Below are positions 55,843-63,596 of a stretch of 64,000 nucleotides of DNA, in pieces. The stretch lies in the NCBI GenBank assembly GCA_003223215.1, contig QHYH01000083.1:82651-146650 (forward strand), written 5' to 3'. The notes beneath the pieces were generated by a model. The model searched no databases and was not told the origin of the DNA. It was given only the letters and a program-made list of their open reading frames with translations. Made by a program: the position numbers and the translations under genes. Each line of letters opens with the position of its first letter. Position 1 is the stretch's first letter. The DNA comes from Acidobacteriota bacterium. GTDB taxonomy: Bacteria; Acidobacteriota; Terriglobia; Acidiferrales; UBA7541.

Positions 55843-56056
55843 CGCCGCCTCCGTCGGCTCAGGACAAGCCGAGCCTTGCCATCCATTTTGCGGGCGAAAA
55901 GCACCGCGTGAAACGGTCCGAAAGGACAGGGATTCCAAAAAAAACACCTGTCCGGGAGACGGGCTGCCTCAGGCGCGGGGTGAGTTTCATCGGTTTCCGC
56001 ATGGTGCACGGGGAAAGGGACGGGCAGGGATGCCTGTTTTGCAGTCTTCGGCTTGG

Positions 56057-56518
56057 CTAGGAGTTGGCCAGGTGTTTCAGGACATCGGCGGCGTGGCCCT
56101 TGGCTTTGACGACAGGCCAGACCGCTAGAATTTTGCCAGTTTCGCCGATGAGGAACGAGCTTCGCACGATGCCCAGGAACTTGCGTCCCATGAACTGCTT
56201 TTCCTGCCACGCGCCGTAGGCTTCGATGGTCTGGTGGCTGGGATCGCTGAGTAAAGGAAAATTGAATCTATATTTGGCCTTGAACAAGGCTTGCGCTTTG
56301 ACGGAATCGGCGCTCATGCCCAGGACGGCCACTTTGAGCTTTTCGAACTTCTTTTTTGCGTCGCGAAACTCGGACGCCTCGATGATTCAACCGGAAGTGT
56401 TGGCTTTGGGGAAGAAGAAAAGCAGAACGCGCTTCCGCTTGAAGTCTTTGAGCGAGACCGTTTTGTTTTCGTCCGATTGCAGGCGGAACGCAGGTGCCTT
56501 GTCGCCGGGCTTGAGCAT
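56057..56518 (-). CDS. Bcp-type peroxiredoxin with in-frame UGA (candidate selenocysteine) at the peroxidatic position
   Basis: Thioredoxin-fold thiol peroxidase of the Bcp/PrxQ type, 153 residues if the UGA is read through. From the ATG at 56518 it begins M-L-K-P-G-D-K-A-P-A-F and runs to F-F-P-K-A-N-T-S-G. There a TGA (56389-56387, residue 44) stands where family members have the peroxidatic cysteine in the motif P-K-A-x-T-x-G-C-T. The reading then continues in the same frame with I-I-E-A-S-E-F-R-D, V-L-G-M-S-A-D-S and S-F-L-I-G to a normal stop. No other frame break is seen over the full domain. The second Bcp cysteine is replaced by serine (E-A-S-E), so it would be a one-Sec enzyme. A hairpin that fits bacterial SECIS rules follows the UGA. 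A simple nonsense mutation is the alternative. Gene callers would report only the 91-codon 3' part starting near 56332. Confidence 0.7.
56358..56386 (-). promoter_or_regulatory. Candidate bacterial SECIS element in the peroxiredoxin mRNA
   Basis: Immediately downstream of the UGA, minus-strand RNA can form a stem of 5 pairs (56377-56373 with 56362-56358) plus 2 more pairs above a single bulged base, closing a 5-base apical loop AGUUU (56370-56366). The loop begins 16 bases after the UGA and has G in its second position, matching the published bSECIS model (apical loop 16-37 bases away, G within the first two loop positions, upper stem of at least 4 pairs). It was folded by hand. Confidence 0.55.
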
Positions 56519-56643
56519 GGATCCCCCGGAGACATTTTAACAGGGCGGGCATATTGGGGCATGAAGTGACGCCTTGACGGAGGGGAAAGGCGGCCTCGCG
56601 CCGCCCTTGGTCTGCGCCTAGGGCCAACCGCGCACCAAAAGGA

Positions 56644-58128
56644 TCAGGAGAGGAGTTTGCGGAGGACCTCGTTGACGGATTGAGGGTTGGCCTGGCCGCG
56701 CGTGGCGCGCATCACCTGGCCGACAAAAAATTTGAAGACGCCTTCGTTGCCGGATTTGTATTTGGCCACGTTGTCCGGATTCTTGGAGATGACCTCGCGG
56801 GCGGCGGCTTCGATTGCAGAATCACTGACTTGGGCGCCGAGGCCTTCGGCCGAGACAATGTCGGCGGCGGAGCGGCCGGATTCGACCATGGTCGAGAAAA
56901 CTTTTTTCCCGACGGCGGCTGTGATTTTTCCGGATTCCACGAGTTCGATGAGTTCGGCGAGCGACTTCGCACTGACCGGGCTTGCGTCGATTTCCTTGCC
57001 GGAATCGTTCAGGCGGCGAAGAAGTTCGGTTTGCATCCAGTTGGCCGCGGCTTTGCCAAGAGCGCCAGCTTTCACGACAGCCTCGAAATAGTCGGCCAGC
57101 GCCTTGGTTGCCGTGAGAACTCCGGCATCGTAGGGCGTGATGCCGTAGGAGGCGACAAAGCGGGCGCGCCTGGCTTCGGGTAGTTCGGGGAGCTGGCGAC
57201 GAACCTCGTCCCTCCAGGCCGGGCTGACGTCCACCGGAAGAAGATCGGGCTCGGGGAAATAGCGGTAATCGTGGGCCTTTTCCTTTGAACGCATGCCAAC
57301 GGTGCGGCCTTCGGCTTGATGCCAGAGGCGGGTCTCCTGGGCCAGGCGGCCGCCGGATTCGAGCACACCGATGTGGCGCTCGATTTCGTATTCGAGCGCT
57401 TTTTGCAGGAAACGGAAGGAGTTGAGATTTTTGACTTCGACTTTGGTCCCGAATTTGCCAGAGCCACGCCGGCGCACGCTGACATTGGCGTCGCAGCGGA
57501 GCGAGCCTTCCTCCATATTGCAGTCGCTGACGCCGGTGTAGAGCATGATCTGGCGGAGCGCGGTGAGATAGGCGTGGGCCTCCTCGGAAGAGCGGATGTC
57601 CGGCTCGGAAACAATTTCGACGAGCGGCGTGCCGCAGCGGTTGTAGTCGATATAGGCCTTGGTCGCTGACTGGGAAAAGCCTTCGTGAAGGTTTTTCGCG
57701 GCGTCTTCTTCGAGATGGAGACGCGTGATGCCGATGCGCTCTGTGGCGCCGGCGACTTCGATGTCGAGCCAGCCGCCAGTCGCGACCGGGAGTTCGTATT
57801 GGGAGATTTGGTAGCCCTTGGGAAGGTCGGGATAGAAATAGTTTTTGCGGGCGAAGCGCGAACGCTGGTGCACGGTGCAATTCAGGGCGACCGCGGCGCG
57901 CATGGCCATTTCGACCGCGCGTTTGTTCAGGACGGGAAGCGTGCCGGGGAGACCGAGGCACACCGGACAGACGTTCGAGTTTGGCGGATCGCCGAAACGC
58001 GTCGAGCAGCCGCAGAAGATTTTGGTTTTGGTGAGAAGTTGTACGTGGACTTCGAGGCCGATGACCGGCTCGTATTTCGCCAGGATTTCCGGCGTCACGG
58101 ACGCTTCGTCGGGAACCGATTTCGGCAT
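56644..58128 (-). CDS. gatB: Aspartyl/glutamyl-tRNA amidotransferase subunit B
   Basis: Subunit B of GatCAB, which amidates misacylated Glu-tRNA-Gln or Asp-tRNA-Asn. The N-terminus shows V-I-G-L-E-V-H-V-Q-L and the zinc-site cysteines in F-C-G-C-S and N-V-C-P-V-C-L-G. The kinase-like part includes R-K-N-Y-F-Y-P-D-L-P-K-G-Y-Q-I-S-Q-Y. The C-terminal YqeY/tail domain ends M-R-A-T-R-G-Q-A-N-P-Q-S-V-N-E-V. At 494-498 residues it is complete. The ATG at 58128 is preferred because an extended -10 promoter element lies just upstream; a GTG at 58140 is in frame. gatA and gatC are not in the window, so they are encoded elsewhere. Confidence 0.96.
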   Translation of the reverse strand: MPKSVPDEASVTPEILAKYEPVIGLEVHVQLLTKTKIFCGCSTRFGDPPNSNVCPVCLGLPGTLPVLNKRAVEMAMRAAVALNCTVHQRSRFARKNYFYPDLPKGYQISQYELPVATGGWLDIEVAGATERIGITRLHLEEDAAKNLHEGFSQSATKAYIDYNRCGTPLVEIVSEPDIRSSEEAHAYLTALRQIMLYTGVSDCNMEEGSLRCDANVSVRRRGSGKFGTKVEVKNLNSFRFLQKALEYEIERHIGVLESGGRLAQETRLWHQAEGRTVGMRSKEKAHDYRYFPEPDLLPVDVSPAWRDEVRRQLPELPEARRARFVASYGITPYDAGVLTATKALADYFEAVVKAGALGKAAANWMQTELLRRLNDSGKEIDASPVSAKSLAELIELVESGKITAAVGKKVFSTMVESGRSAADIVSAEGLGAQVSDSAIEAAAREVISKNPDNVAKYKSGNEGVFKFFVGQVMRATRGQANPQSVNEVLRKLLS

Positions 58129-58140
58129 AAAGAGAGACAC

Positions 58141-58149
58141 ATTATAGCA
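58141..58149 (-). promoter_or_regulatory. Extended -10 promoter element of gatB
   Basis: On the minus strand TGCTATAAT (58149-58141) is a perfect extended -10 (TGnTATAAT). The predicted start near 58135 leaves almost no leader before ATG 58128, so the transcript may be leaderless or nearly so. No convincing -35 is visible, which is compatible with an extended -10. Confidence 0.45.
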
Positions 58150-58170
58150 TCAGCGGGCGGGGTCGTTCGG

Positions 58171-58606
58171 CTACGCCGAGGAAACACAAGTCCGCCGCCA
58201 CCACGCGCGCCCAGAACGGCTGAAAAGTTGGCGAGTCCATGCGCTGATCGCGTTGCGGGCGCTCATGGCGAGATTCGAAGGCAACTCGTTGCGGCTGAAC
58301 CAGCGGACCTCGCGGTTTTACCCGGCTCCCGGTTCGTAGCTTGGCCAGACAAGAGTTGTCCCAGGTACGCCGGAGAGTGACGCAGAGCAAGACGCGCAGA
58401 GAGATTCTGACGCCGACCTCTTCACGGGCTTCGCGGATGGCGCGCTGCTCGAGAGTTTCAAGGAAGTCGACCTTGCCGCCGAGGATGCTCCGGCAGCCAG
58501 CTTCCCGAGGCAACTTGCCTAGGGTCAAGGAGCCCCAGGCCCTGGTTGTCGGTCAGCAGAAGGCCGACGCCAACTCTCGGATGTGCAGCCTCCGGCGCGG
58601 GAGCAG
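58171..58606 (-). pseudogene. NUDIX hydrolase remnant with multiple frameshifts
   Basis: Three minus-strand frames together rebuild a NUDIX hydrolase. The first (near 58600-58535) gives H-P-R-V-G-V-G-L-L-L-T-D-N-Q-G. After a shift near 58530 comes the NUDIX box L-G-G-K-V-D-F-L-E-T-L-E-Q-R-A-I-R-E-A-R-E-E-V-G (58480-58410), in which the usual G-E-T is L-E-T. After a second shift near 58320 comes a C-terminal R-E-V-R-W-F-S-R-N-E-L-P-S-N-L-A to a TAG at 58171. Residues between the box and the last part are missing compared with normal enzymes, so this looks like real decay rather than one base error. It lies between gatB and the DUF6580 gene. Confidence 0.7.
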
Positions 58607-59170
58607 TCACCGGGCCGCGGCTGGAGCAGGCTCCCGGAAAACGGGAACGAAACGCTCGGCAACGGCAAAGGCCCCGAAGAACAACAAAGCATAAAGGGCA
58701 TCGCCGGTGACCGTATTCCGGAACAGGGCAAGGCCAGCAAGGTAACAGGCAGCGAGGCCAGAAGCAGTTTTTGGATAGGAATTCAGGAGCCACCAGACGG
58801 CGAAATTGGTCACCAGGAAAAACTGCAGGGAACCGAGAACAGTGGCCCCCGCGATTCGAAGAAAAGCGCGACGGTTTTCTAGCGAGCGGCCGATGAGGAC
58901 GCTGAGAAGAAAACTGGCGTAGACCATGACCATAAGCCCGGGCTTGTAAAAGCCGACAAACAGATCGCCGGCCAAAAGCGCAAGCACCGGAAAAGCAAAG
59001 GCCAGGCGGCGATCCTTGATCACTGCGCCAGAGAATAGAGCCATCGCGCCGACGGGCGTGAAATTCCACGGGTGCGGCGCGATGCGGAGAGCGGCCGCAA
59101 CGGCAAGGATGGCCAAGGCGAGAAGCAGACGACAGACCAGATTTTCCTTCTGCGAGAATTCAGCGTTCAT
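58607..59170 (-). CDS. DUF6580-type membrane protein, linked to the B12 locus
   Basis: 187-residue integral membrane protein with about five to six hydrophobic segments. The N-terminal part shows R-I-A-P-H-P-W-N-F-T-P-V-G-A-M-A-L-F-S-G-A, a motif I associate with the DUF6580 family. The ATG at 59170 follows AAGGAG at a good distance (6-7 bases) and overlaps the end of the PP-loop ATPase gene by 11 bases; the frame remains open to 59398. Small membrane proteins of this size near TonB receptors and corrinoid riboswitches could be substrate-binding transport subunits (ECF-S-like), but this is inference. No ATPase or T-component partner is adjacent. Confidence 0.7.
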   Translation of the reverse strand: MNAEFSQKENLVCRLLLALAILAVAAALRIAPHPWNFTPVGAMALFSGAVIKDRRLAFAFPVLALLAGDLFVGFYKPGLMVMVYASFLLSVLIGRSLENRRAFLRIAGATVLGSLQFFLVTNFAVWWLLNSYPKTASGLAACYLAGLALFRNTVTGDALYALLFFGAFAVAERFVPVFREPAPAAAR

Positions 59171-59855
59171 TTTTGACTCCTTGCTCATCAGGAAGTAAAT
59201 CGCAAAAAACAAAACCGTCGCGGTGGACGATCTCGCCGGTTCGAACCGAGACGGGCCGCCGGAAAACAGGACCATCGCAAACAAAAGTGTGAAATTCGCC
59301 GTTTTCGCCGCAGGGGTCCGCGTTTCCTGGAAGATCGCGGAAAAAAGAATCGTCGAGTTCGCGTCCGGCAAAGCTGCGATCGAGAACCTTGGGATCAATG
59401 CAAACGGCGATGGCGCGGAAACGGCGCGCTTGAAAGAAGCGGATGAGTTCGTGCGTGTCTCGCTTCCAGATGGGAAACAGAGCGCTCATTCCGATGCGCG
59501 CAAGATTTTTTTCGCGATAGGCGCGCAGGTCTTCGAGGAAAATGTCGCCAAAGGCAATCTTGCGAACGCCCTGATCGTAGAAACTGCGCAAGGCTTGCCC
59601 CATGCGCGCTTCATAAACGGAATTCGCGCACTGAGGAGGGATGCGCACTTCGTCGAGAGGCAAGCCGATGGATGCGGCTTGGAGCTCGAGAAGCTCGCGG
59701 CGAACGCCGTGCATGCTGATGCGTTCGTAGCCCTCGGTGACGGTCGTGAGGAGGGCTGTGACGTGGAATTGCTGCTGCTCGAGCAGCGCGTGAAGCGCCA
59801 TGGCGCTGTCTTTGCCGCCGCTCCAGCAGAAGAGGATGGGTTCGCGTATGGTCAT
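59160..59855 (-). CDS. PP-loop ATPase of the Dph6/COG2102 family
   Basis: ATP pyrophosphatase-type protein, 231 residues. The PP-loop motif S-G-G-K-D-S lies at about 12-17, followed by T-T-V-T-E-G-Y-E-R-I-S-M-H-G-V-R. The conserved G-D-I-F-L-E-D-L-R-A-Y-R-E and H-T-F-V-C-D-G-P segments match the diphthamide-synthase/COG2102 group. Bacteria do not make diphthamide, so its bacterial role must differ; it overlaps the DUF6580 gene and follows the BtuB-like receptor gene, suggesting a role in corrinoid use. Direct evidence for that is lacking. Confidence 0.85.
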   Translation of the reverse strand: MTIREPILFCWSGGKDSAMALHALLEQQQFHVTALLTTVTEGYERISMHGVRRELLELQAASIGLPLDEVRIPPQCANSVYEARMGQALRSFYDQGVRKIAFGDIFLEDLRAYREKNLARIGMSALFPIWKRDTHELIRFFQARRFRAIAVCIDPKVLDRSFAGRELDDSFFRDLPGNADPCGENGEFHTFVCDGPVFRRPVSVRTGEIVHRDGFVFCDLLPDEQGVKNER

Positions 59856-60085
59856 AAGAGATTTCAGTGATAAGTTCTAGGCCGCAAGTAAGACGGAGCC
59901 TTGCGAAATCTACGTGGTCAGCTTGGTTCCCGCGCGTTTGCTCCGGCAGTAACGGCGATGGCCGTGTCCTGAGGAAAACCCGCTCTTTAAACAGACTCTC
60001 GACCCTGTGGCCGGAGGTGGGCGCAGCATTGCCCGCCACCGGCGGGCTGGATCCCCACAAGAAACCAGGACTGCTTCGAGAAAGC

Positions 60086-62284
60086 TCACGGCTGTTCGTT
60101 GCGGCCTCCGATCCGATATTTCAGGCCGAGGCGGTAATCCCGGCCAAGGGCGGGAAAGCCGATGGCGTCTTGATATTGCTTGTCTAAGAGATTACTGACA
60201 CGGGCGTAAAAGAAAAGGCCTTTTCCGACGTCGTAGCTGGTGGCCATGTCAAAGCGCGCGTAGCCAGGATTGCGGGTGATGCCGAGGCCGTCGAAGTCGC
60301 TGTCGGTGCGCACGCCGGTGAAGTAGCCCGCAAAGTTGAGATTCACGCGACGGAAGTTGAGGTTGAGCCAGGCATTGCCGGAATTTACCGGCCGGCGAAT
60401 CAAATGGTTGCCCGGCTGCTCGACCGGGGGCGCACTCGGGATGGTCTGGAGTACGCGCGAGTCATCATAGGAATAGTTGCCCTTGATGGTGAGCCAGCCG
60501 AGGAGGTGCGCCTCGCCGGAGGAGTTGAAGCCGCGAGCGCGGGCAGCATCGGTGTTGAAGTACAACATTTCGTTTCCGCCGAAACACATGGGATTGGGCG
60601 GGCCGACCAGTTGATTGATCAGGTTGTGAAACTCGTTGTCGAAAAAGCCGATGGAGAGGCGGACGCGATTGCTGCTGAGAAACTGATCGAGGCCGACGTT
60701 GAGCGTGCGGCTCTGCTCGGGGTGCAAAGCGGGATTGCCTGGATTGCAGGGATCCTGGCTGAAGGACTCGAACATGGTCGGCTCCTCAATGCCCTGGCCA
60801 TAGGAAACCTTGAAGCGGGTATCCGACCAGAAACCACTAGAGTAGCGAAGAGCGTAGACCCCGCCAACGCGGGGAACGACGCGCGTGCCAAAGCTCGCAT
60901 TGTCCTCGGCGCGCGCGCCCGCGCTGAGCGTGAGGCGAGGAACGGGAAACCAGCGAGCATCGAGGAAACCAGCCTGATTGTTGCGGCGCGCATGGAGGCC
61001 GCTCAGGTTGTTGGGATCGCCGTTCTCGACTTCATACTGATAACCCGCAGTGACCGCGCCGCGATGGAAGGAATAAGTCGATTGCGCGAGGAATCCCGCG
61101 CGATTGAATTGAGTAGTTTCGAAAAAGCTGAAATCCGGAAAGCCGGCGGTATCGAGGAACCGCGCTTCCATGCCGGAGACGCGATGGGCCCAATGGGCAC
61201 CTGTTTTGAAGTTCCAGCTTAGATTGCCGGAGAGCTGGCGTAGATCGTCGTAGGCCGTCGAATCGGTGAAGGCCGGGCCGAGCAGGGTCTGGCCGGGAGT
61301 GCCCGCGAAGCTGGCGTCGCTGCGAACGGTGAGGCGAAGCTGGTTCGAATCGGAAAAGCTGTAGCCGAAATTGCCGGCGAAGCCCCGATTGATAAAAGGA
61401 TCATTCACGCCCTGGCCGTCGGTATGGAAGTAGGAGCCGGCGGCGGAGTAATCGAATTTGCCAAGCAGGCCGCTGAATTGGCCGCCGCCGCGAGCGGAGG
61501 AGAAAGCGCCGCCTTCGGCGAACAGGTCGAGTTCAGGAATTCGCGTGGAGCCCCGGCGGCTGATGATTTGAATGACTCCGGACATGGCGTCCGACCCGTA
61601 AAGCGCGCTTTCGGCGCCGTGCACGATTTCAACTTTGTCGACGTTGTCGAGAGCGAGGTTGGAGAAATTCATGTCGCCGCCGGGAAGATTCACGGGAGTT
61701 CCATCGATAAGCACTTTGGTGAAAGCGGAGTCGCCGCCATCAATAAAGATGGTGGAAAGGCCGCCGATCGGGCCGGTGCGCGCAAGGCTGATGCCCGTTT
61801 GCGTGGACAGAAGATCGGGAAGGAAGACGGCCTGGCGCTGCTCGATTTCCTGCGCGCCGATGATGTCAACCGGGGCCGGCGAGTGAGCAAGCTCGGTCGG
61901 CTGCGTGTTAGCGGTGACAACTACGTTGGCAGAAAGAGGCGCAAGGCCGAGGCGAAGACTGAGGACATGGGGTTCCCCGGGGGCGAGGTCGACGACCATC
62001 TCGCGCGAAGCAAAGGATGAGCGCGTGAATCGCACACGATAGCGGCCGGCGGGCAAGTCCAAGGAGTATTCGCCCGCAGCGGAGGATTTGGCCGACCAAG
62101 TTTGGGAACTCGGGGAACCATCCCTGCGCGCCTGCACCTGAACGTCAGCGATGCCGCCACCGTTCGCATCGGTGAGGGTGCCGGAAAGGTGGGCGAACTC
62201 GGAATTATTTTGTGACTGCAAGGAGATGCCGGTGCCGAGAACTGCAAGAGAGAGAAAAGCAGAACGAAGAAGAACAGTTTTCAT
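60086..62284 (-). CDS. btuB: TonB-dependent receptor, BtuB-like (corrinoid uptake)
   Basis: Outer-membrane transporter of 732 residues from the ATG at 62284. After the signal peptide (about 1-24) there is a carboxypeptidase-regulatory-like domain (about 30-110, with L-S-G-T-L-T-D-A-N-G-G-G-I-A-D-V), a plug domain (about 130-250, Q-A-V-F-L-P-D-L-L-S-T-Q-T-G-I-S and I-D-G-T-P-V-N), and a 22-strand barrel ending in K-Y-R-I-G-G-R-N-E-Q-P. It is preceded by a cobalamin riboswitch, the best evidence for its substrate. The PP-loop ATPase gene starts 231 bases after its stop. The terminal residue is not an aromatic, which is unusual for an outer-membrane barrel. Confidence 0.9.
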   Translation of the reverse strand: MKTVLLRSAFLSLAVLGTGISLQSQNNSEFAHLSGTLTDANGGGIADVQVQARRDGSPSSQTWSAKSSAAGEYSLDLPAGRYRVRFTRSSFASREMVVDLAPGEPHVLSLRLGLAPLSANVVVTANTQPTELAHSPAPVDIIGAQEIEQRQAVFLPDLLSTQTGISLARTGPIGGLSTIFIDGGDSAFTKVLIDGTPVNLPGGDMNFSNLALDNVDKVEIVHGAESALYGSDAMSGVIQIISRRGSTRIPELDLFAEGGAFSSARGGGQFSGLLGKFDYSAAGSYFHTDGQGVNDPFINRGFAGNFGYSFSDSNQLRLTVRSDASFAGTPGQTLLGPAFTDSTAYDDLRQLSGNLSWNFKTGAHWAHRVSGMEARFLDTAGFPDFSFFETTQFNRAGFLAQSTYSFHRGAVTAGYQYEVENGDPNNLSGLHARRNNQAGFLDARWFPVPRLTLSAGARAEDNASFGTRVVPRVGGVYALRYSSGFWSDTRFKVSYGQGIEEPTMFESFSQDPCNPGNPALHPEQSRTLNVGLDQFLSSNRVRLSIGFFDNEFHNLINQLVGPPNPMCFGGNEMLYFNTDAARARGFNSSGEAHLLGWLTIKGNYSYDDSRVLQTIPSAPPVEQPGNHLIRRPVNSGNAWLNLNFRRVNLNFAGYFTGVRTDSDFDGLGITRNPGYARFDMATSYDVGKGLFFYARVSNLLDKQYQDAIGFPALGRDYRLGLKYRIGGRNEQP

Positions 62285-62344
62285 GTTGTCCCCCACTCCC
62301 TCACGCGCGGGAGTTTGAAGGTTGTCCTGAGCGCGGAAAGAACG

Positions 62345-62675
62345 CACAGGCTGCAGACTTCGCCGGTCTCCTGGCTTGGCGGTGTGCATGGCTCACAGCC
62401 TTCCCGCGGCGGCGCCCTTGTTGTTCTTGAGTCGCGACTTCTAACGGGTCGCGACGACGAGCGTTTTGCCGCAGTGGCCTGCGAACCTCTTCAAGTGCAA
62501 CCCTTGCCGGGTTGCCTTGCAAGCACACTCGACATCCTCAAGTGCGACCCCTGGCCGGGTCGCGGGGATGTGAGCGGCTTCCGCCTTACAGTCGCGCGGC
62601 GGCGACGGATTGTTTCGCTGCGACTCCGACAAAAACCGGAGCCAACGAACCGTCTTCCCGAGCACGAAGTCTGCG
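62345..62675 (-). ncRNA. Cobalamin riboswitch (expanded) upstream of the BtuB-like gene
   Basis: The minus-strand RNA carries all core motifs in order: GGGAA (62659-62655), the ACTGT box (62592-62588), GCCACTG (62478-62472), GGGAAGG (62405-62399) and the B12 box AGCCAGGAGACCGGC (62376-62362). The region between ACTGT and GCCACTG is about 110 bases long and includes two related hairpins, and another lies between GCCACTG and GGGAAGG. The element ends about 60 bases before the btuB start, so it probably controls translation or early termination. At about 330 bases it is longer than a typical 200-base cobalamin riboswitch. Limits are approximate. Confidence 0.88.
62431..62563 (-). repeat. Three strong hairpins inside the riboswitch, two of them repeats
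   Basis: Perfect or near-perfect stem-loops lie at 62544-62563 (GCGACCC arms), 62497-62515 (GCAACCC arms) and 62431-62456 (GTCGCGAC arms). The first two share an identical flank (TCAAGT on the plus strand) and similar loops at a 47-base interval, so they look like a diverged duplication. They account for most of the extra length of the riboswitch. Confidence 0.7.
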
Positions 62676-62735
62676 GTGAATGTAATCCGCGGAACGAGCC
62701 GCAGGGTTGGGGTAAACGAGAAAAACAGCAAGTGA

Positions 62736-63596
62736 CTAAGAGTCGGACAAAATCGTCACACGCGGCCGCCCGTGGCCGCGCATCTCCACTTTCAGGGGAA
62801 CCTGGAAAACCTGTTCGAGCAATTCGCGCTGATAGATGGCGGCCGGAGGGCCAACGCGCAAGCAACGGCCGCGGTGCATCAGAAGGATCTGGTCGGCATA
62901 TTCGGCGGCGAGATTCAATTCGTGGGTTACCACGATTACGGTGTAGCGGCTGTGCGCACAAAGGCGGCGAAGGGCATCCAGGAGGCCGACCTGCGAGGCG
63001 ATGTCGAGGTGCAGGGTGGGCTCGTCGAGCAGCAAAAGCAGAGGCCGCTGCGCGAGGGCGCGAGCGAGGACCACGCGCTGCTTTTCTCCGCCGGAGAGCT
63101 GGTCCATCCAGCGATCACTGAGCTCGGCGGCGCCGACTTGCAGGAGGGCATTTTGCGCTATGAGGATGTCGTCGTGGGACTCGAAACGGAGTGAACGGCC
63201 GTGGGCGTGCCGGCCCTGGAGGACAAATTGCCAAACACGCGCGGGAAAGAGTAGGCGGCTCTCCTGCTGGACCATGGCGATGCGTTGCGCGCGAGTGCGC
63301 GGGCTGAGGGAATGGATGACAAATCCGTCAAGAAGAACGCGGCCGGAGAGCGGGGAAAGAACGCCGGCAATCAATTGGAGAAGCGTGGATTTGCCGCTGG
63401 CGTTAGGGCCTAGAATAGCAACGATTTCGCCGGGCCGAGCTTGGAAGCTGGTGGCCTCGAGGGTAAAGAGCGGAGCTTGCGTGGGATTGGCGGAGTAGGC
63501 ATAGCTGACCTGCTCGACGGCAAGGCGAATTTCGGTGCCCAAACGGGCCGATTCGGGAGGCGTGCGAGGGGCGGCTGAACCGCGGCTGGGGCTCAT
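62736..63596 (-). CDS. btuD: ABC transporter ATP-binding protein, BtuD/FecE-like
   Basis: ATPase of an iron-siderophore/corrinoid-type importer, 286 residues. Walker A G-P-N-A-S-G-K-S-T is at 63-71, the signature L-S-G-G-E-K-Q-R near 167, Walker B L-L-L-L-D-E-P-T near 190 and the switch histidine in V-V-T-H-E-L. It carries an N-terminal extension of about 25 residues before the domain. Its start overlaps the permease stop by 4 bases. The cobalamin riboswitch lies just downstream, before btuB, so the substrate is probably a corrinoid, although a siderophore cannot be excluded from this sequence alone. Confidence 0.88.
   Translation of the reverse strand: MSPSRGSAAPRTPPESARLGTEIRLAVEQVSYAYSANPTQAPLFTLEATSFQARPGEIVAILGPNASGKSTLLQLIAGVLSPLSGRVLLDGFVIHSLSPRTRAQRIAMVQQESRLLFPARVWQFVLQGRHAHGRSLRFESHDDILIAQNALLQVGAAELSDRWMDQLSGGEKQRVVLARALAQRPLLLLLDEPTLHLDIASQVGLLDALRRLCAHSRYTVIVVTHELNLAAEYADQILLMHRGRCLRVGPPAAIYQRELLEQVFQVPLKVEMRGHGRPRVTILSDS

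Noticed and set aside
56268-56627. A 119-codon alternative frame over the peroxiredoxin gene
   Set aside because: Its translation has no family pattern, whereas the frame with the UGA encodes a full peroxiredoxin domain.
60030-60047. Short GC-rich inverted repeat (GCCCGCC arms) after btuB as a terminator
   Set aside because: The stem is only 7 bp and no T-run follows on the minus strand.
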